DNA of 64,000 nucleotides, taken from positions 1,124,940 to 1,188,939 of the forward strand of contig CAXAMN010006668.1 of assembly GCA_963970005.1 (NCBI GenBank). The letters run 5' to 3'. The notes under the pieces were generated by a model, which did no database searches, was not told the origin of the DNA, and was given only the letters and a program-made list of their open reading frames with translations. The translations under genes and the position numbers were made by a program. The stretch is from Durusdinium trenchii (lineage: Eukaryota > Sar > Dinophyceae > Suessiales > Symbiodiniaceae). This document shows, one piece after another, positions 10,823 through 21,979 of the stretch. The number at the start of each line of letters is the position of its first letter. Within the stretch, counting starts at the first letter, position 1.

Positions 10823-11353
10823 CTATTGGTGTTCGACTGTGTAATCTAGCCTATGCGCGATGACATGTCGCTCGAATTGACTGGGTTGCCAATCACAGAG
10901 TAAGTCTTCTTCTGCATGGACAAGATGGACTCTGCAACGTCCAGGAATTGTTTTGGTTTGCAACAGAGAAAAAACCCCTTTAGGCATCGCCACGGCTGCC
11001 AGTCGGCATGCGGGAAAAAGCCGACGGAGGGCTAGAAATAAGACAGCCCCTGTGTAGCTGCCCGCGCTATAGCCTTCAATGCAAAATTCGACAGGGCAAT
11101 ACAGCTCATCTGCACTGATGCTACGGCTGCTCGGCTGTAAGTGCGGAAGACACGCAACGATGCGCTCCGGCTGAAGTGCCAACAGTTTCCACCAGAGCCC
11201 ATTGAGGAACGTTGCATGAGGTCGCCTTCTGTGCGCCGGCACCAGCCTCGCGGCCTCTAACATGATTTGTGTTCGCCTATAGAGGACTGCCGCCCGTCCG
11301 AAACCGAGCTCTTGCCATCGCCTACAAGGCTGCACAGTGAGCGAAATGAGCAT
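10823..11353 (-). pseudogene. Alpha/beta-hydrolase-like segment of the module A long protein
   Basis: 176 codons. CIEGYSAGSYTG at residues 91-102 has the G-x-S-x-G nucleophile elbow of alpha/beta hydrolases (Ser96), preceded by a short beta-strand (CPVEF) and followed by a helix (AVLFLALRRLF). Downstream, V-H-L-V-H-A-E-E-D-L-L-C-D-W could carry the acid, and the His in V-I-A-H-R could complete a triad. This is a motif-level guess; the segment is shorter than a full hydrolase. It lies 36 bases from its upstream neighbour and about 10 bases from the next, consistent with parts of one decayed gene. Confidence 0.45.
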
Positions 11354-11388
11354 AGCTAGCTCGTGGAGACACGTAGTGGCCCCAGCTG

Positions 11389-12640
11389 CTACCCCTCTAA
11401 CTTTTCCCCCGGCCGGTCACCTGGCACAAGCGAGGGACCATAGACACAAGTGCCATCCACTCTCGGATTGGTGAGATCAAAGGTGGGGGCATCAGACCCA
11501 CCCAAGGCGCCTCCTCCAAGTCCTCCGCAATGAATCTGTACGCAGTCAGGAGGGGGAGCAGTGGCGGTTGTGAGCCAGAAACCATGGTGCTCCGCCAGGA
11601 GCTTCAGGACGAGTGCCCAACGATGGTGCTGGCGGGCCTTTTTACCCTGATCGCCCAGGATTAATGGCGCTAGGGTTTCAACTGGTTCACCGAGGGTGGG
11701 GATGGTCTCAACCACCTCAGCATAGGCCGCTCGGAACTCTTGCTGCTGGGATTCTGGGAGAAGGTTGACTGCGTGCAGGATTCCTTCGCGCAAGTTGGGC
11801 AGTGGCACTGCCTGCGCAGCAGGGATGCCAAGTAGCTCGGCAGCCCTTTTCCATGGGACAAAGAGGTAGGGTGGCTGCTTTGGCTGATCAACGCCAAAGG
11901 AAGTCAGCTTGCTGGCCGCCTGTGACCTACATTCTTGGGAATGCTGGTCTGTTGCTGCCTGCAAGAGCTCTCGAACCAAAAGCTCTGAGTTGGTTTCTCG
12001 CAAGGGTTCTACAGTCTCCACATCTGGGTCCGGTATAGTGCCATGCCCCAACGGTGCATGATGGGGATCTGCTGCTTGTGGTTGCCATTGCATGAGGAGG
12101 CAAAAGCGAAATGCACTGTTGCCCGCCAGTGCAGTTGGACTACCCGTGAAGGAGCATCCGCCTATCGGTTTCCAAGCGTCAACGACCCAAGCCGCAGGGT
12201 AATGTGGCATACCCAACAGTGCGATCGGTAACGTTTCCCACCCTAGTTGTGCCAGCTCTTCGAGAGCTTTAGGGGCATCCTTCTTGGCTTTCCCAAAAGC
12301 ATGAAAAATGACAGGGCGCATGCGATTGGGAAGAATGCGACTGGCCTGGAACAAGTGTTCACCAGGCAGGGACAATGCTTTGCATGATCCTTCCAAGTGC
12401 GGCAACACGGAGAGACACCCTTGCTCAAAGGTGGCTCGCGCCCACCTGGTGAGCCACGGTGTGCGCTCTTGCCCAGCCTCGGATAGGGCTCCCGGGTGGG
12501 CCTTCTTGGGCCAGCTAATCGGCAAACTTGCTTCTGTACCAGCAGGTGATGAGGGACATGTATTGGGTATTGGCCAGTAAGTTTTGCACATGAAGCTACC
12601 ATACATGGCCCATACGATGACTAGGTCTAGGTAAACATGG
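11389..12640 (-). pseudogene. Unrecognised large segment of the module A long protein
   Basis: About 405 codons from the first ATG (12606), but the frame is open further up to at least 12640 and reads Y-L-D-L-V-I-V-W-A-M there, which looks like true protein and overlaps the end of the upstream segment. That favours a frameshift near 12630 over a new start. No known domain. Pro- and Ala-rich, ending in a Gly-rich patch (GGLGGGALGG). The closing stop is TAG. Confidence 0.5.
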
Positions 12641-13604
12641 TTGCTCCTTGCGAGCAGTCAGTAGGATTAATTGGGGGTCGTGCCATGGCAAGGAGCTGTA
12701 AACGATAGTCAGCCAATTCCTCTGCTAGCACTTCAGCATTAGAGTGACTGGTGATCGGACTCGGGCGACCTCGGCTGCCGATCGAAATGACTAGTCCGGC
12801 GTTGTACTCAAGGTGCGCCTCTGTCACCAACAACAGACCGACTTTTTCGTGGTGCCTCGGGTCTTCAGGCGCACGGCCGACAAGGTCACTCCACTGCAAC
12901 TGGCTGGTGGCCAATGCAACCAAGTCAGGTACCTCGAACAGCGTGACGGGAGCACAATCATTGTCGACTAAACCAAAGTGCTGTTGAGGGTACATAAATC
13001 TGGCTACCTCAAGGACAAAAACCCCAGCCCAGTAGTAGGGGACCCCCCGAAGTCCATTCGCCAGGTTGGCCGTAATCCACAAAACGTCCGTGTTTTCATG
13101 GTGTGGCCCCACCAACCGGCAGCGTGAGAGCCACCACTTTTCAAAGGCAGGCCAGTGTGGAACATCCCCTGGGTCCCTGTTGTCCACTATTAGGTAGATC
13201 ATGTCCTTCCCCCGGATGCGGGTCTGGAATTGGAGGAGGCACTGAATGATGGCAGGGTAGTTGGGTCCTTGACCCGTTTGCTCGGCAGTTGCATACCCTT
13301 CATCCCGATCAACTGGAAGCGAACAGACATCATCGATCCGGACTTGCCCTAGCGAACGGTCCAAACCCAAATGTGGCTGGACTGTGTCGGCGCGAAGGGC
13401 TTGGTAGGCATGCGCACGCACCTCATTTTCCGGCCACTGACAGCCATGGATGAACATGTGAGCCTTAGCCTTTGTAATCCAGCCAGTGCTGGCTTGGATG
13501 TAAGGTGTAGGAGGCACTACCTGATCTTCGAAGCAGTCAGCGAGGTCAAAACCTTCCTCACTACTAACCTCCCAGGGATCACGAGGCATAGTGCTCAGCT
13601 GCAT
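12627..13604 (-). pseudogene. N-terminal segment of the module A long protein; weak glycosyltransferase-like motif
   Basis: 325 codons from ATG 13604. GLVDNDCAPVTLFEV (residues 211-225) has a hydrophobic strand followed by D-N-D, the arrangement of the metal-binding D-x-D of many nucleotide-sugar glycosyltransferases. The preceding W-A-G-V-F-V-L-E-V-A-R-F would be a helix. The evidence is one motif, so the function is open. If the segments to 5510 are one gene, this is its N-terminus and the whole spans about 8.1 kb (roughly 2,600 codons). Modules B and C lack this part. Confidence 0.45.
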
Positions 13605-14231
13605 GCTCTAATGGGCGGCTACTGCAAGTGGTCGTGACAGGCAAGGCACGAATGGCAAGCCCCCCAATTTGGATTGGGTACCAGCCTTGGCTCGGACACA
13701 GTACAGACTGACAGGGACAGTAGACAACGTGTGCCCTTAGGTGCCCTCCACTTGGGTGGACTGCACGTTTATTGCAATTATATGCACAAACATGCACGGG
13801 CTCCCCGAGAGTCAGGCGAACTGTAAGCCAAAGGAGCTGCGGTACGATCACAGTGGGACCCATGATATTTTTGCGGAAGCCATGAAGAAGCACTCCTAGA
13901 AGCCTCTGTTCTCCCGACATGAAGAAACCAACAAAAAGGCTTTAGAACCAGACAAAACTACCCTTCAGCAGTCTTTGCTGATGCTGAGACCGTTTCCAAT
14001 AGGACAGGCAGGACACCCCTACTGAAGGGCAAGGGCTGAAGAGAGAACACACAGTGCTCCTATCAGGACACCCAACTAAATAAATGCAAAAAGGTAGAGA
14101 AAACGGTGTTGCGTCTTGTTCGGGGAGGCTCTGCGCGCCGCCGGCCGTACTGTGAAGCTCACTGAAACCGCCAAAAAGCATGGACCCAGCTAGAGCAATT
14201 CTAGAACAAAGTAACACTATGCCTTTTGCGT
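13605..14231. other. Stretch without a supported gene
   Basis: A minus-strand frame of 113 codons (13920-13579) has several Cys and His residues (H-V-C-A-Y-N-C, Y-C-P-C) and overlaps the start of the next gene by 26 bases. It has no copy elsewhere in the window and I cannot support it as a gene. Nothing else seen. Confidence 0.4.
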
Positions 14232-15128
14232 TTATCCACCAACATCATAGTCGTCAGCATTAGGATGTATATTGGCAAAGAGGAAGGCGGTAAACAGTAG
14301 GCCATTAAGGTCAGCATGCAAGTCACTAGCGGGCTCGATCATTTGCGCTTGAACGCCTGCCGGGACTTGACGTAGTAGAGGCTCAAGCGCTTGTAAGGAC
14401 GCGATCATGCCCTGCACACGCTGAAACATGGCCGTGTCTACTTGATGGTGCTCCCTAGTTACTTGCCTGTGAGCCGGTGTTGCACAGGGTGTTGGATACC
14501 CTTGCCCCAGATCTTGGGATCCAGCAGCAACAGGCGGATGGCCAAACGCTAGTCTAGCCTGATCCCTAAGGACCCATCGATTGGTTTGCCTTGGGTTGAT
14601 TCCTTCTGGGCGAGCCCACTGCCAGGTGGTTTGTGGGTGACCAATTGGTTCTCTAGAAAGGCTTGGAGCAAAAGTTTGCCAAGCCTCAAAGAGCGGCCTT
14701 TCATGATAGACTACGTGATGAATGAGCCTTCTCCGAAGTGCCTTGTTCGGACCATAGACACTGATACCATTATCATTAATGGCTATGCATTGTTGTTGGA
14801 AAAGTTGGATTGTACGCCCCTGATGGGTCACGACCAGTTTCTGCAGCGCAGGGGGGAAGTCAAACATGTCCCGCCAACCATCGTATAGACAGCTGTTCTT
14901 GTCATGGCGTTCTGTGAGCGCGAAATAGTGCAACAGGTATGGGTGAACCAGTTGCCCCTCGCTGTGGAAGGTAACAGTCACGTCAAGGACCCCATAATCA
15001 ATGTCCTTAAAGTGCATCTCAAATCGGACAAACTGTGAGACATCGATCACCCCGTCTTGATCCAGTTGAACTGGTTCCCTCAACTGGTGGGGGGACCACG
15101 GCGGCAAGTTCGACATGTGCGCAGACAC
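14232..15128 (-). CDS. Hypothetical protein upstream of module A
   Basis: 298 codons from ATG 15128 to TAA. The N-terminal half is regular and ordered (F-V-R-F-E-M-H-F-K-D, Y-G-V-L-D-V-T-V-T-F, H-P-Y-L-L-H-Y-F-A-L); the second half is Gln- and Pro-rich with a helical end. I do not recognise a family. A spliced-leader-like TAGCTTTGGCTCAA lies 38 bases upstream, which suggests this is an independent gene start and not a part of the long protein downstream. It has no counterpart near modules B or C, so it may not belong to the module. Confidence 0.5.
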   Translation of the reverse strand: MSAHMSNLPPWSPHQLREPVQLDQDGVIDVSQFVRFEMHFKDIDYGVLDVTVTFHSEGQLVHPYLLHYFALTERHDKNSCLYDGWRDMFDFPPALQKLVVTHQGRTIQLFQQQCIAINDNGISVYGPNKALRRRLIHHVVYHERPLFEAWQTFAPSLSREPIGHPQTTWQWARPEGINPRQTNRWVLRDQARLAFGHPPVAAGSQDLGQGYPTPCATPAHRQVTREHHQVDTAMFQRVQGMIASLQALEPLLRQVPAGVQAQMIEPASDLHADLNGLLFTAFLFANIHPNADDYDVGG

Positions 15129-15165
15129 AACTAGCAGGAAGATCCGCGCCGGTGGACCCTGACTG

Positions 15166-15179
15166 TTGAGCCAAAGCTA
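15166..15179 (-). other. Possible spliced-leader relic with a 3-nt deletion
   Basis: TAGCTTTGGCTCAA equals leader positions TAGC...TTTGGCTCAA with CAT missing. It lies 38 nt upstream of the ATG at 15128. Confidence 0.5.
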
Positions 15180-15702
15180 TCAGCATGCACTGCAGGGAAA
15201 CACAGAGTCGACTTTTGTCATTTCTGGTTGACCCAGCTAATCAAACAGAAGGCTAGGGCAGCGCACGTGTGAAACACAACCGCCATGGATGGGGAGAGAG
15301 AGCAGACCACTGAACCGGGCACTTCTTGGGGTGCTCCCTGTCGCGCCGGAGGATCATGTTCTTCATTATCCTCTGCCTCACCACTAGCTGTCGGCGGCGG
15401 TCGTTTACTCTGTGCGGCGTGTGCCTTGCTCACCGCAGCAGGGCCTTTCGGGTGATGCCTGGGACGTGGCGGGCTGCTGGTTGTGGTTGCCTGCTTCCTC
15501 TGCGCATGTGCACAGGGCTGTGGGACTGTGACATCAGCTCTCGTTTTGTCAGTAAGCGCCCACAAGAGCTGCTTCTGTTCTTCTCGCTGCTCTGCGCCAA
15601 TTTGTGGTTGGTCCCATTCTCTGGAGCTGCCAGTTTGTGTCTGCTATTCAGTGTGTTGGAGCACCCAAGCGCTGAGCGCTGCCCTAGGAGAGAGTGCCAT
15701 GG

Positions 15703-16604
15703 TGAAACGACAAGCAGAACCCTCCCTCACAGTTGGCCCTGAGGGAGTCACCCTCACGCTCTTTGCGAATGAAATTTGCCTGCAAGGTCAGCCTCGTAAG
15801 CCTTCCAGTCACAGTAAACGATATTCGCTTCCCGATGTGTCTGGTCGCAGCTAGTGTTGGACGGCATACGCGCCGGCGCACAGATGGCATACCGGTGTGG
15901 CCATCAGGTGCCGAGTGCAGATGCAATGTATACGCTGTTTCCCTTTGCCGACTCACTGCATATCACACAAGAAGGTTTTATCATTCATGGATCAAACCCA
16001 GAAACCAGAGGCAAAATCTATCGCTTATCACATCGTGACATCATAAGCAACCCTGGAGAAGCAGCCCGAGAGGTCCTTGACCATCTTCGATGGATTTGGG
16101 AAGACGATGCTTCTGTACAGATTTTCCCCTTCAGAGCACTTCAACATCTTGAACATTGGCCGACCTCGCCCTGCCAAGCGTAAGGCCGCTTTGTGGCTTA
16201 CTCCGCAACAGAAGAGCCACTCATGCCGCGTGCCGTGCCTCACTTTGAAATTTTTCAGCAGCTCCGGCAGGGACGGGCAGGAATCTGCGCAGCGCAAGTC
16301 AGCCCAGCGGGGAGAACTTTCCCCATCCGCAACCTTCCCAGATGACTGTTTTGAGCGTGAGACACCATTCTTGTGTCTTGTGAAAGAAGCTGCAAGGCGC
16401 CTGCCATTCATTCGAAAGGCCGCAAGCACCCTTTGTGATCTGATCCGTGAGTGCCCGCTTCTTGGAGATGGGAGTGTCCAAAGGCAAGCGTATCGGGTGG
16501 TTTATGATTTCCTTCAAGACATGCACGAATTAGAGGAGGCACTGGCCAGCTACAAGCCAACAGCGATCGGTAATCAGACTTCTCTCTCTGGTGAGGCATA
16601 CTGA
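15703..16604 (+). pseudogene. Decayed coding region, unrecognised
   Basis: Protein-like sequence hops through three plus-strand frames: L-T-L-F-A-N-E-I-C-L-Q from about 15740, then V-T-V-N-D-I-R-F-P-M to 15860, then F-P-F-A-D-S-L-H-I-T-Q-E-G-F and L-D-H-L-R-W-I-W-E-D to about 16130, then F-L-C-L-V-K-E-A-A-R and Y-R-V-V-Y-D-F-L-Q-D to 16604. Frame-hopping with sensible residues suggests a gene that lost function through small indels. No known domain. A basic minus-strand frame at 15565-15218 is not supported. Confidence 0.35.
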
Positions 16605-17788
16605 CTTGCTGCAGTGCCATCATACAACAAAGCATGCCTGACATGTCGACCAGGTGCGGTGGACACAAGGAGGCTGCCCCTTCCACAGCTGGCGCAAGCT
16701 TCAGATAGCTGCTCTGCGCAGTGCTTTGGCTCGAACAGGAAGATCAAACCGGAACCCCGCGCCACCGAGCAAAACACATGGCCTTGCCTGTTCTCTGTGG
16801 CTCCAATCGCTGTGCGCTGTGCAGCCAGGACAGGTAACCTCTCATCCAGCTGTCGTCACGCGCAAATCTCCCTGTTGTTGAGTTGTTTATGATTAGCGGA
16901 CAGAAGGTAGCCACGCTCCAGAGGCAAGAAAAGCTCGTTTCGTCCAGCTGGGATGACTGGCATCCGAACAGCGAATGGCAGCAGGCCCCTGTGCAATTCA
17001 ACAGTGGTGCAAGACACTTGTGGGAAACATGCCCCTCTGCTCCCCACGGCAGCCGTGCGGGCCTGGTGCTGGCGCGGAGAGCAGGTATCCTTTTCTCTAA
17101 GAAGCACTTGAGCCAAATAATGGGCGACCATTCTGCGCAGAACTCACGTCCATCCTTCACAGCCCTTTTGTCTGTCAGGCATGTATGCGCATGTGTGCAC
17201 ATGCGTGCGTGCATGCCTCTTTGTAGTGCCATGTAGACCGCCTCCACTCCAGACATTGAACAACAAAAAACATCTACCATTCTGGACAGAGCCATGCTGC
17301 CAACAGTAGTGCGGCCGGCAAACTGTCAGAAGTGAGGGCAGAGCAGCCTGACCTCAACACTGGCGCCGTCGGATCCGCCAGTCCTAAATCCTCAAGATGT
17401 CCAAGGATGATATACCTGTCAATCACATCGCCTGCAAGAGGATGCCACTCAGTGTGAGACAAACCCTGGCTTTGTCTGTCGACAAAGGGCAAACGAGGGT
17501 ACCATCACTCACCATCAGTATTTCATAGCCAGCCGGATCAAATGGGTTCAGTCCTGGTAGCATTTTGTTTCTGGCGGGACTGCACCTGCAATGCGAAAGT
17601 GATTTGGGGGCAAGCTCAGCGTGCTACAACATAACAGCGATGTCTCGCGTTGGTGACTTCCGTAACAGCTGATGAGAGGTCAAGTGCCGCATCGAGGGGT
17701 CCATCTACGACAAAAGGACAGGCCCCTGTAGTCGCGATTTCTGTGAGAAAACAGGTTGCCTCGTTCTCAACACACAAGTCCGCTGGCG
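16605..17788. other. Non-coding stretch, no gene seen
   Basis: Only short overlapping frames without domains. The 20-base string GAAAACAGGTTGCCTCGTTC at about 17746-17766 recurs at about 49887-49907, directly after another short retroelement, so it may be part of an older repeat. Confidence 0.4.
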
Positions 17789-17851
17789 GCTTATTTTTTT
17801 TCCACGAGTCCGGACGCCATGTGGGCATGATGCCCAGGGCATCATTGAAAT
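17789..17851 (-). mobile_element. Short structured retroelement, 5'-truncated, copy 2
   Basis: A T run at about 17789-17798 is followed by the 3' end of the element (CCACGAGTCCGGACGCC, hairpin TGGGCA/TGCCCA). The copy stops after about 60-80 bases and runs directly into an LRR-2 gene fragment. 5' truncation is typical of insertion by LINE machinery. Confidence 0.65.
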
Positions 17852-18792
17852 ACAATCAGATTCTCAAGGACAACTTGAGGGTTGCCCTATCCATCACATT
17901 CCGCTAGCCGTTCATGTCCCTATGAACCCAGAAGAAATCGTCCCAGAAGGGGCCTTTGCAGGGGTTCCACGTCTGAGACACGTCAGTGTAGAGTCAGGCA
18001 TCAGGTTCATTGGAGCAGAGGCTTGGCAAAATTGCCGACAGCTCCGCATTGTCAAACTGCCGGCCACTGTTGTAGGCATTTCCGATAACGTCTTCCGTGA
18101 CTGCAAACTACTAAACAGTGTCTTGGCTCCGGGTTGTCGAGATTTTGGATACAAAGCCTTTGCGGAATGCTGTTCCTTGCAATGGGTGTATGCACCGGAA
18201 GGGGTTGCAAATATGTTCAACAGCGAAGCCAAGTTTGGGCAATACCTCTTCCAAGGGTGTATTAACCTTGCTGAGTTTACCTTGAGTGAGCTTCCATCCC
18301 CCCCGAGGGTCAGCACTGCAAGCTAGGACCAGTGAGCTAGCACCGGGCTGTCTTAGCTCTACGGGAATCACCGCACTCGCTCTCACAAAGCATTTTGTAG
18401 CTATTGGAGCGCATGCGTGCGACAGTTGCCGACTGCTCAAGAGTGTAGATCTTTGCAACACCAATGTTGAGGAAATTCCGGAATTCACCTTTGTGCACTG
18501 CACTAGCCTCAGAGAAGTCCTCCTTCCGACTACTCTCCACGCAATCCGAGTCAAAGCCTTTATGAACTGTGCAGCCCTAGTTGAGCTTGCCATCCCGCCC
18601 TCACTAAGATACATTGGAAGTAGGGCTTTCTTGGATTGCACTGTTTTTAAGAGGCTTGCCAAAATGCCAGGAAGGCACAAATGGCGAGGAGTCTATGCTG
18701 AAGAAAATGCTTTCGCCATTTGTCCTGCTATGAGATGGCCACCCTGGCTGCATATGATCCCGGACATGGGATATACCCCTGGTCTTGGATGA
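17852..18792 (+). pseudogene. LRR_5 protein, loose copy D of LRR-2 (5'-truncated, frameshifted)
   Basis: Nearly identical to the last three quarters of B LRR-2 (29170-30060), with MNPEEIVPEGAFAGVPRLRH and the same repeats. The N-terminal domain is gone, replaced by the retroelement at 17789. The frame breaks at about 18298-18305, where a C7 run replaces the CCTCCC of copy B; the rest continues at 18286-18792. It keeps the natural C-terminus (W-L-H-M-I-P-D-M-G-Y-T-P-G-L-G), which copy B has lost. A duplicated, dead gene. Confidence 0.8.
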
Positions 18793-19259
18793 AAACAAGC
18801 CTTTCTGGCCACAGCTATCGCGGTCTCACAGTTACTCATTAAGAGTCTGGGCGCACGCCTTAGCGCGAGTCCAGGTAGGCCAGAGGCCATACAAGGCCAA
18901 ATTCCATAGCAAAGCTGAGGATCATCGCAAAACAAGCCTTTCTTCAGAGTACCCTTCCATAGGAGGTTCCATCCCTAAGTACCATGGCGCTATGCGCTCT
19001 TGCAGGCAGCACGCACTTTTGAGCAAGGTGCAAGCAAGGGAAAAAACAACACATAGCGAAGGACATGTGTACTTGACAAAGGTGGGCGACCCGTCTAGTC
19101 CAGGCAGCGCCGAGAGCTGTCGACAGATGCCAGTGATCAAAGGGAAGAAGACTCTCCAGACCTGCAAAGACCAGCAATGTGTTCGCAGCTGGAATGGTGG
19201 ATAAGCACACCGCCAGCAAGTTACGGCAAGTGAGATGCGCAAGCACTAAGTAGGATCAC
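18793..19259. other. Non-coding stretch, no gene seen
   Basis: No supported gene. The last part (from about 19130) begins to resemble the mosaic repeat described at 19260 and 20340 (AGACCTGCAAAGACCAGCAA). Confidence 0.4.
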
Positions 19260-19860
19260 CGACCTCTTTTCGCCATTCGCAACGCTGTGAGCCAATAGGA
19301 ATGAGAGCCTTAGCTCCTCGTTCCTAACAGGCGGGTGGTAGAGAATGGCAATGGAGGATGCCCAGGGGGAACCTTAGTTCCCTTTGTTGATGTCCGACAT
19401 TTCCAATTTTGTACAAAGAGGTACAGATACCATGCTAGGATAGTCCAAAGTTTCACCTGTTTCACACGGGCCTTGCACGCAGCAGATCACTTTTTGCAAT
19501 GACGCAGCACTTCACGGATTTAGGAGACACCCCTTTTTTGTTTTTGGCACCTTTGTGTGCCGAAGGGTGCTGAGTTGACCTCCCTTCGGGGGGGTGTGCC
19601 CTTTCGCACCCTTACCCGCAGGCTTTCGTCGTTTGCTATGGCCGCCACTGTTCGATCACCGCCTGGTAACATGCCTCTGGACTTGTAAGTGCAACCAGTT
19701 GCACGGGTTGTGCTACAAGAAAGGTCTTTTCCACGGCATGCAGCATAGCTACGCTACTCCATTTTGACATGGACGCAACCGGCGTTGGAGCATTGCGATA
19801 CTCCTGACCTGCATCGTGACCATGGTTTTGCCGCACTGTGGTGTGGCCGCTGGTCACTAG
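19260..19860 (+). repeat. Dispersed repeat R, copy 1
   Basis: Shares blocks with 20340-20897, 30480-31110 (inverted), 31560-32060 and 34330-35040 (inverted). Marker strings are CCGACATTTCCAATTTTGTA, CGGGCCTTGCACGCA and CCGAAGGGTGC. About 500-700 bases per copy, no coding capacity conserved. No terminal repeats or target duplication worked out. Confidence 0.65.
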
Positions 19861-19974
19861 TAATCATGAACTAAAGTCCATTTGAAGCCTTTTTGGAGAC
19901 TTTGCTAGAGCACAGACCTGCGCCGACATGCTTTTCGTTCGTGAATTCAGGCCCATTGCTAGTCATTAGTTTTC

Positions 19975-20167
19975 GTTTCACTTGTTTCACCTAGCACAGA
20001 GGAAAGACTACATGATGGTGGAGACTCGGCCTGTGGGTTTGGTTTGGTTGGTTTTGGGTTGTTTTGGTTATCCTTGTTCTTTTCTCCACCATCAGACTGT
20101 TCTTCCCTGCCTTCAACGATGACCTGGGCACCATGCCCACACGGCGTCCGTACTCGTGGAAAAAAAA
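19975..20167 (+). mobile_element. Short structured retroelement, copy 3
   Basis: The stem ATGGTGGAGA/TCTCCACCAT encloses a G/T-rich loop, followed by GATGACC, hairpin TGGGCA-CCA-TGCCCA, CGGCGTCCGTACTCGTGG and an A8 tail (20160-20167). It is followed at once by an inverted partial copy (20168-20300), so the two form a near-palindrome. Confidence 0.7.
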
Positions 20168-20300
20168 CATTGAAATACAATCAGATGGTGGAGAAAAGGA
20201 CAAAGACAATCCAACAACAAACCAAACAAAACCAACCACAGCCCACAGGCGGAGACTCCACACCAAGTAGTATTTCCTCTGCACTAGAGTGAAACAAGTG
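20168..20300 (-). mobile_element. Short structured retroelement, inverted partial copy 4
   Basis: Minus-strand copy with the stem and G/T-rich loop but without the 3' hairpin and tail. It joins copy 3 tail to body. The flanks on both sides are the same GAATTCAGGCCCAT string in inverted orientation (about 19945 and 20333). Confidence 0.6.
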
Positions 20301-20339
20301 AGACGATGACTGCGAACTATCTATGGGCCTGAATTAACG

Positions 20340-20897
20340 AAAGAAGAGCATAAGACTTTCTAGAACCTGCACCAAAGGCCAGCAATGCTTTCGCGGCGGG
20401 AATGGTGCATAAGCACTCCGCCAGGAAGCTACGTCAAGTGAAATGTGCAAACATTGAGTAGAGTCGCCAACTTGTTCTCGACATCCACGATACAGTGAGC
20501 CAACAGGAATGAGAGCCTCAGCTCCTCGTTCCCAACAGGCGGGTGGTAGAGAATGGCAATGGAGGATGCCCAGATGTCCGACATTGCCAATTTTGTACAA
20601 AGAGGCACATGTACCATGCTGTCCACGGTTTCATCTGTTTCACACGGGCCTTGCACGCAACAGGACAATGCTTTTGCAATGACACAGCATTTCTCAAGGT
20701 TGGGGCACACCCCGTTTTGGCACCTTTGTGCGCCGAAGGGTGCAGAGATGACCTCCCTTCGGGGGAGAATGCTTTTCGCACCCTTACCAGCAGGCTTTCG
20801 TCGTTTGCTATGGCCGCCACTGCCTGAACACTACTATGCCTCTTGACTTGTTTGTGCAACCAGTTGCAAGGGTTGTGCTACAAGAAAGGATTAGCAA
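20340..20897 (+). repeat. Dispersed repeat R, copy 2
   Basis: Same marker strings as copy 1 at 19260. It ends against the T run of another short retroelement at 20898. Confidence 0.65.
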
Positions 20898-20959
20898 CTT
20901 TTTTTCCACGACTACGGACGCCGTGTGGGCATGGTGCCCAGGTCATCGTTGAAGGAAGG
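20898..20959 (-). mobile_element. Short structured retroelement, copy 5, cut by the assembly gap
   Basis: T8 run, then the 3' end with hairpin TGGGCA/TGCCCA, then the unknown bases. Confidence 0.6.
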
Positions 20960-21359
20960 NNNNNNNNNNNNNNNNNNNNNNNNNNNNNNNNNNNNNNNNN
21001 NNNNNNNNNNNNNNNNNNNNNNNNNNNNNNNNNNNNNNNNNNNNNNNNNNNNNNNNNNNNNNNNNNNNNNNNNNNNNNNNNNNNNNNNNNNNNNNNNNNN
21101 NNNNNNNNNNNNNNNNNNNNNNNNNNNNNNNNNNNNNNNNNNNNNNNNNNNNNNNNNNNNNNNNNNNNNNNNNNNNNNNNNNNNNNNNNNNNNNNNNNNN
21201 NNNNNNNNNNNNNNNNNNNNNNNNNNNNNNNNNNNNNNNNNNNNNNNNNNNNNNNNNNNNNNNNNNNNNNNNNNNNNNNNNNNNNNNNNNNNNNNNNNNN
21301 NNNNNNNNNNNNNNNNNNNNNNNNNNNNNNNNNNNNNNNNNNNNNNNNNNNNNNNNNNN
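20960..21359. other. Assembly gap (400 N)
   Basis: Runs of N. Any reading frame crossing it has no meaning. Confidence 1.
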
Positions 21360-21859
21360 AAGCTCAGCAAGGTTAATACACCCTTGGAAGAGGTATTGCC
21401 CGAACTGGCTTCGCTGGTGAACATGTTTGCAACCCCTTCCGATGCATACACCCATTGCAAGGAACAGCATTCTGCAAAGACTTTGACATAAACGGCTAGC
21501 GGAACTTGATGGATAGGGCAGCCCTCAAGCTGTTCTTGTGATGGCAGAATAACACTACAGTTCTTGAAGACAATGGTGAATGCCATGCCTTGCTGTAGCT
21601 TGTCCCAGATTGGATCCTCAAGGTATGTCTGCGTGGCAGTTTGTAGAAAGTCAATGGAGCGCCCAAACACTTTGAGATCAGCAACAGAGGCCAGATAGTC
21701 CATAACCTGGTCCTCTAGATCCTCAAATCGGTTAAACTTGGCAACACTGAGAGAGACCTCAAAGGTCACCCCCGAGAGTGTGGTCAGCATCAGGGAGCAT
21801 TCCATGACCGGCTCCACTTCAGGGAGAGTGCTAATCCTGGATGAATCGTCGAGCTCCAT
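21360..21859 (-). pseudogene. LRR_5 protein, copy E of LRR-2 (partial)
   Basis: From ATG 21859 (M-E-L-D-D-S-S) the N-terminal domain matches B LRR-2 closely (LMLTTLSG, F-E-D-L-E-D-Q-V-M-D-Y-L, D-P-I-W-D-K-L-Q-Q-G). After P-L-A-V-Y-V an internal deletion of about 220 bases joins the domain to a later repeat, and the copy then enters the gap. Confidence 0.75.
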
Positions 21860-21885
21860 GTGCGTCAAACTTTTTGCAATTGTTG

Positions 21886-21897
21886 TTTGAGCCAAAA
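21886..21897 (-). other. Possible spliced-leader tail relic upstream of E LRR-2
   Basis: TTTTGGCTCAAA, 27 nt before the ATG. The paralogue B LRR-2 has the same string at the same place, so these two are not independent. Confidence 0.5.
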
Positions 21898-21979
21898 GTG
21901 TCTGAGGCTGCTCATGGGCTGTTCCGAATGCCAGAGGTATTTCCTGAAGACGGATGCCAAGGCACCCACCTTGAGCCTA

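Noticed and set aside
5510..13604. Prokaryote-like operon of small genes
   Set aside because: Junctions behave as frameshifts when compared with copies B and C, several pieces lack a sensible start, and leader relics and repeats point to a dinoflagellate.
20843..21895. Long open frames on both strands across 20960-21359
   Set aside because: They exist only because unknown bases contain no stops. Only the part from 21360 upward on the minus strand has real LRR sequence.
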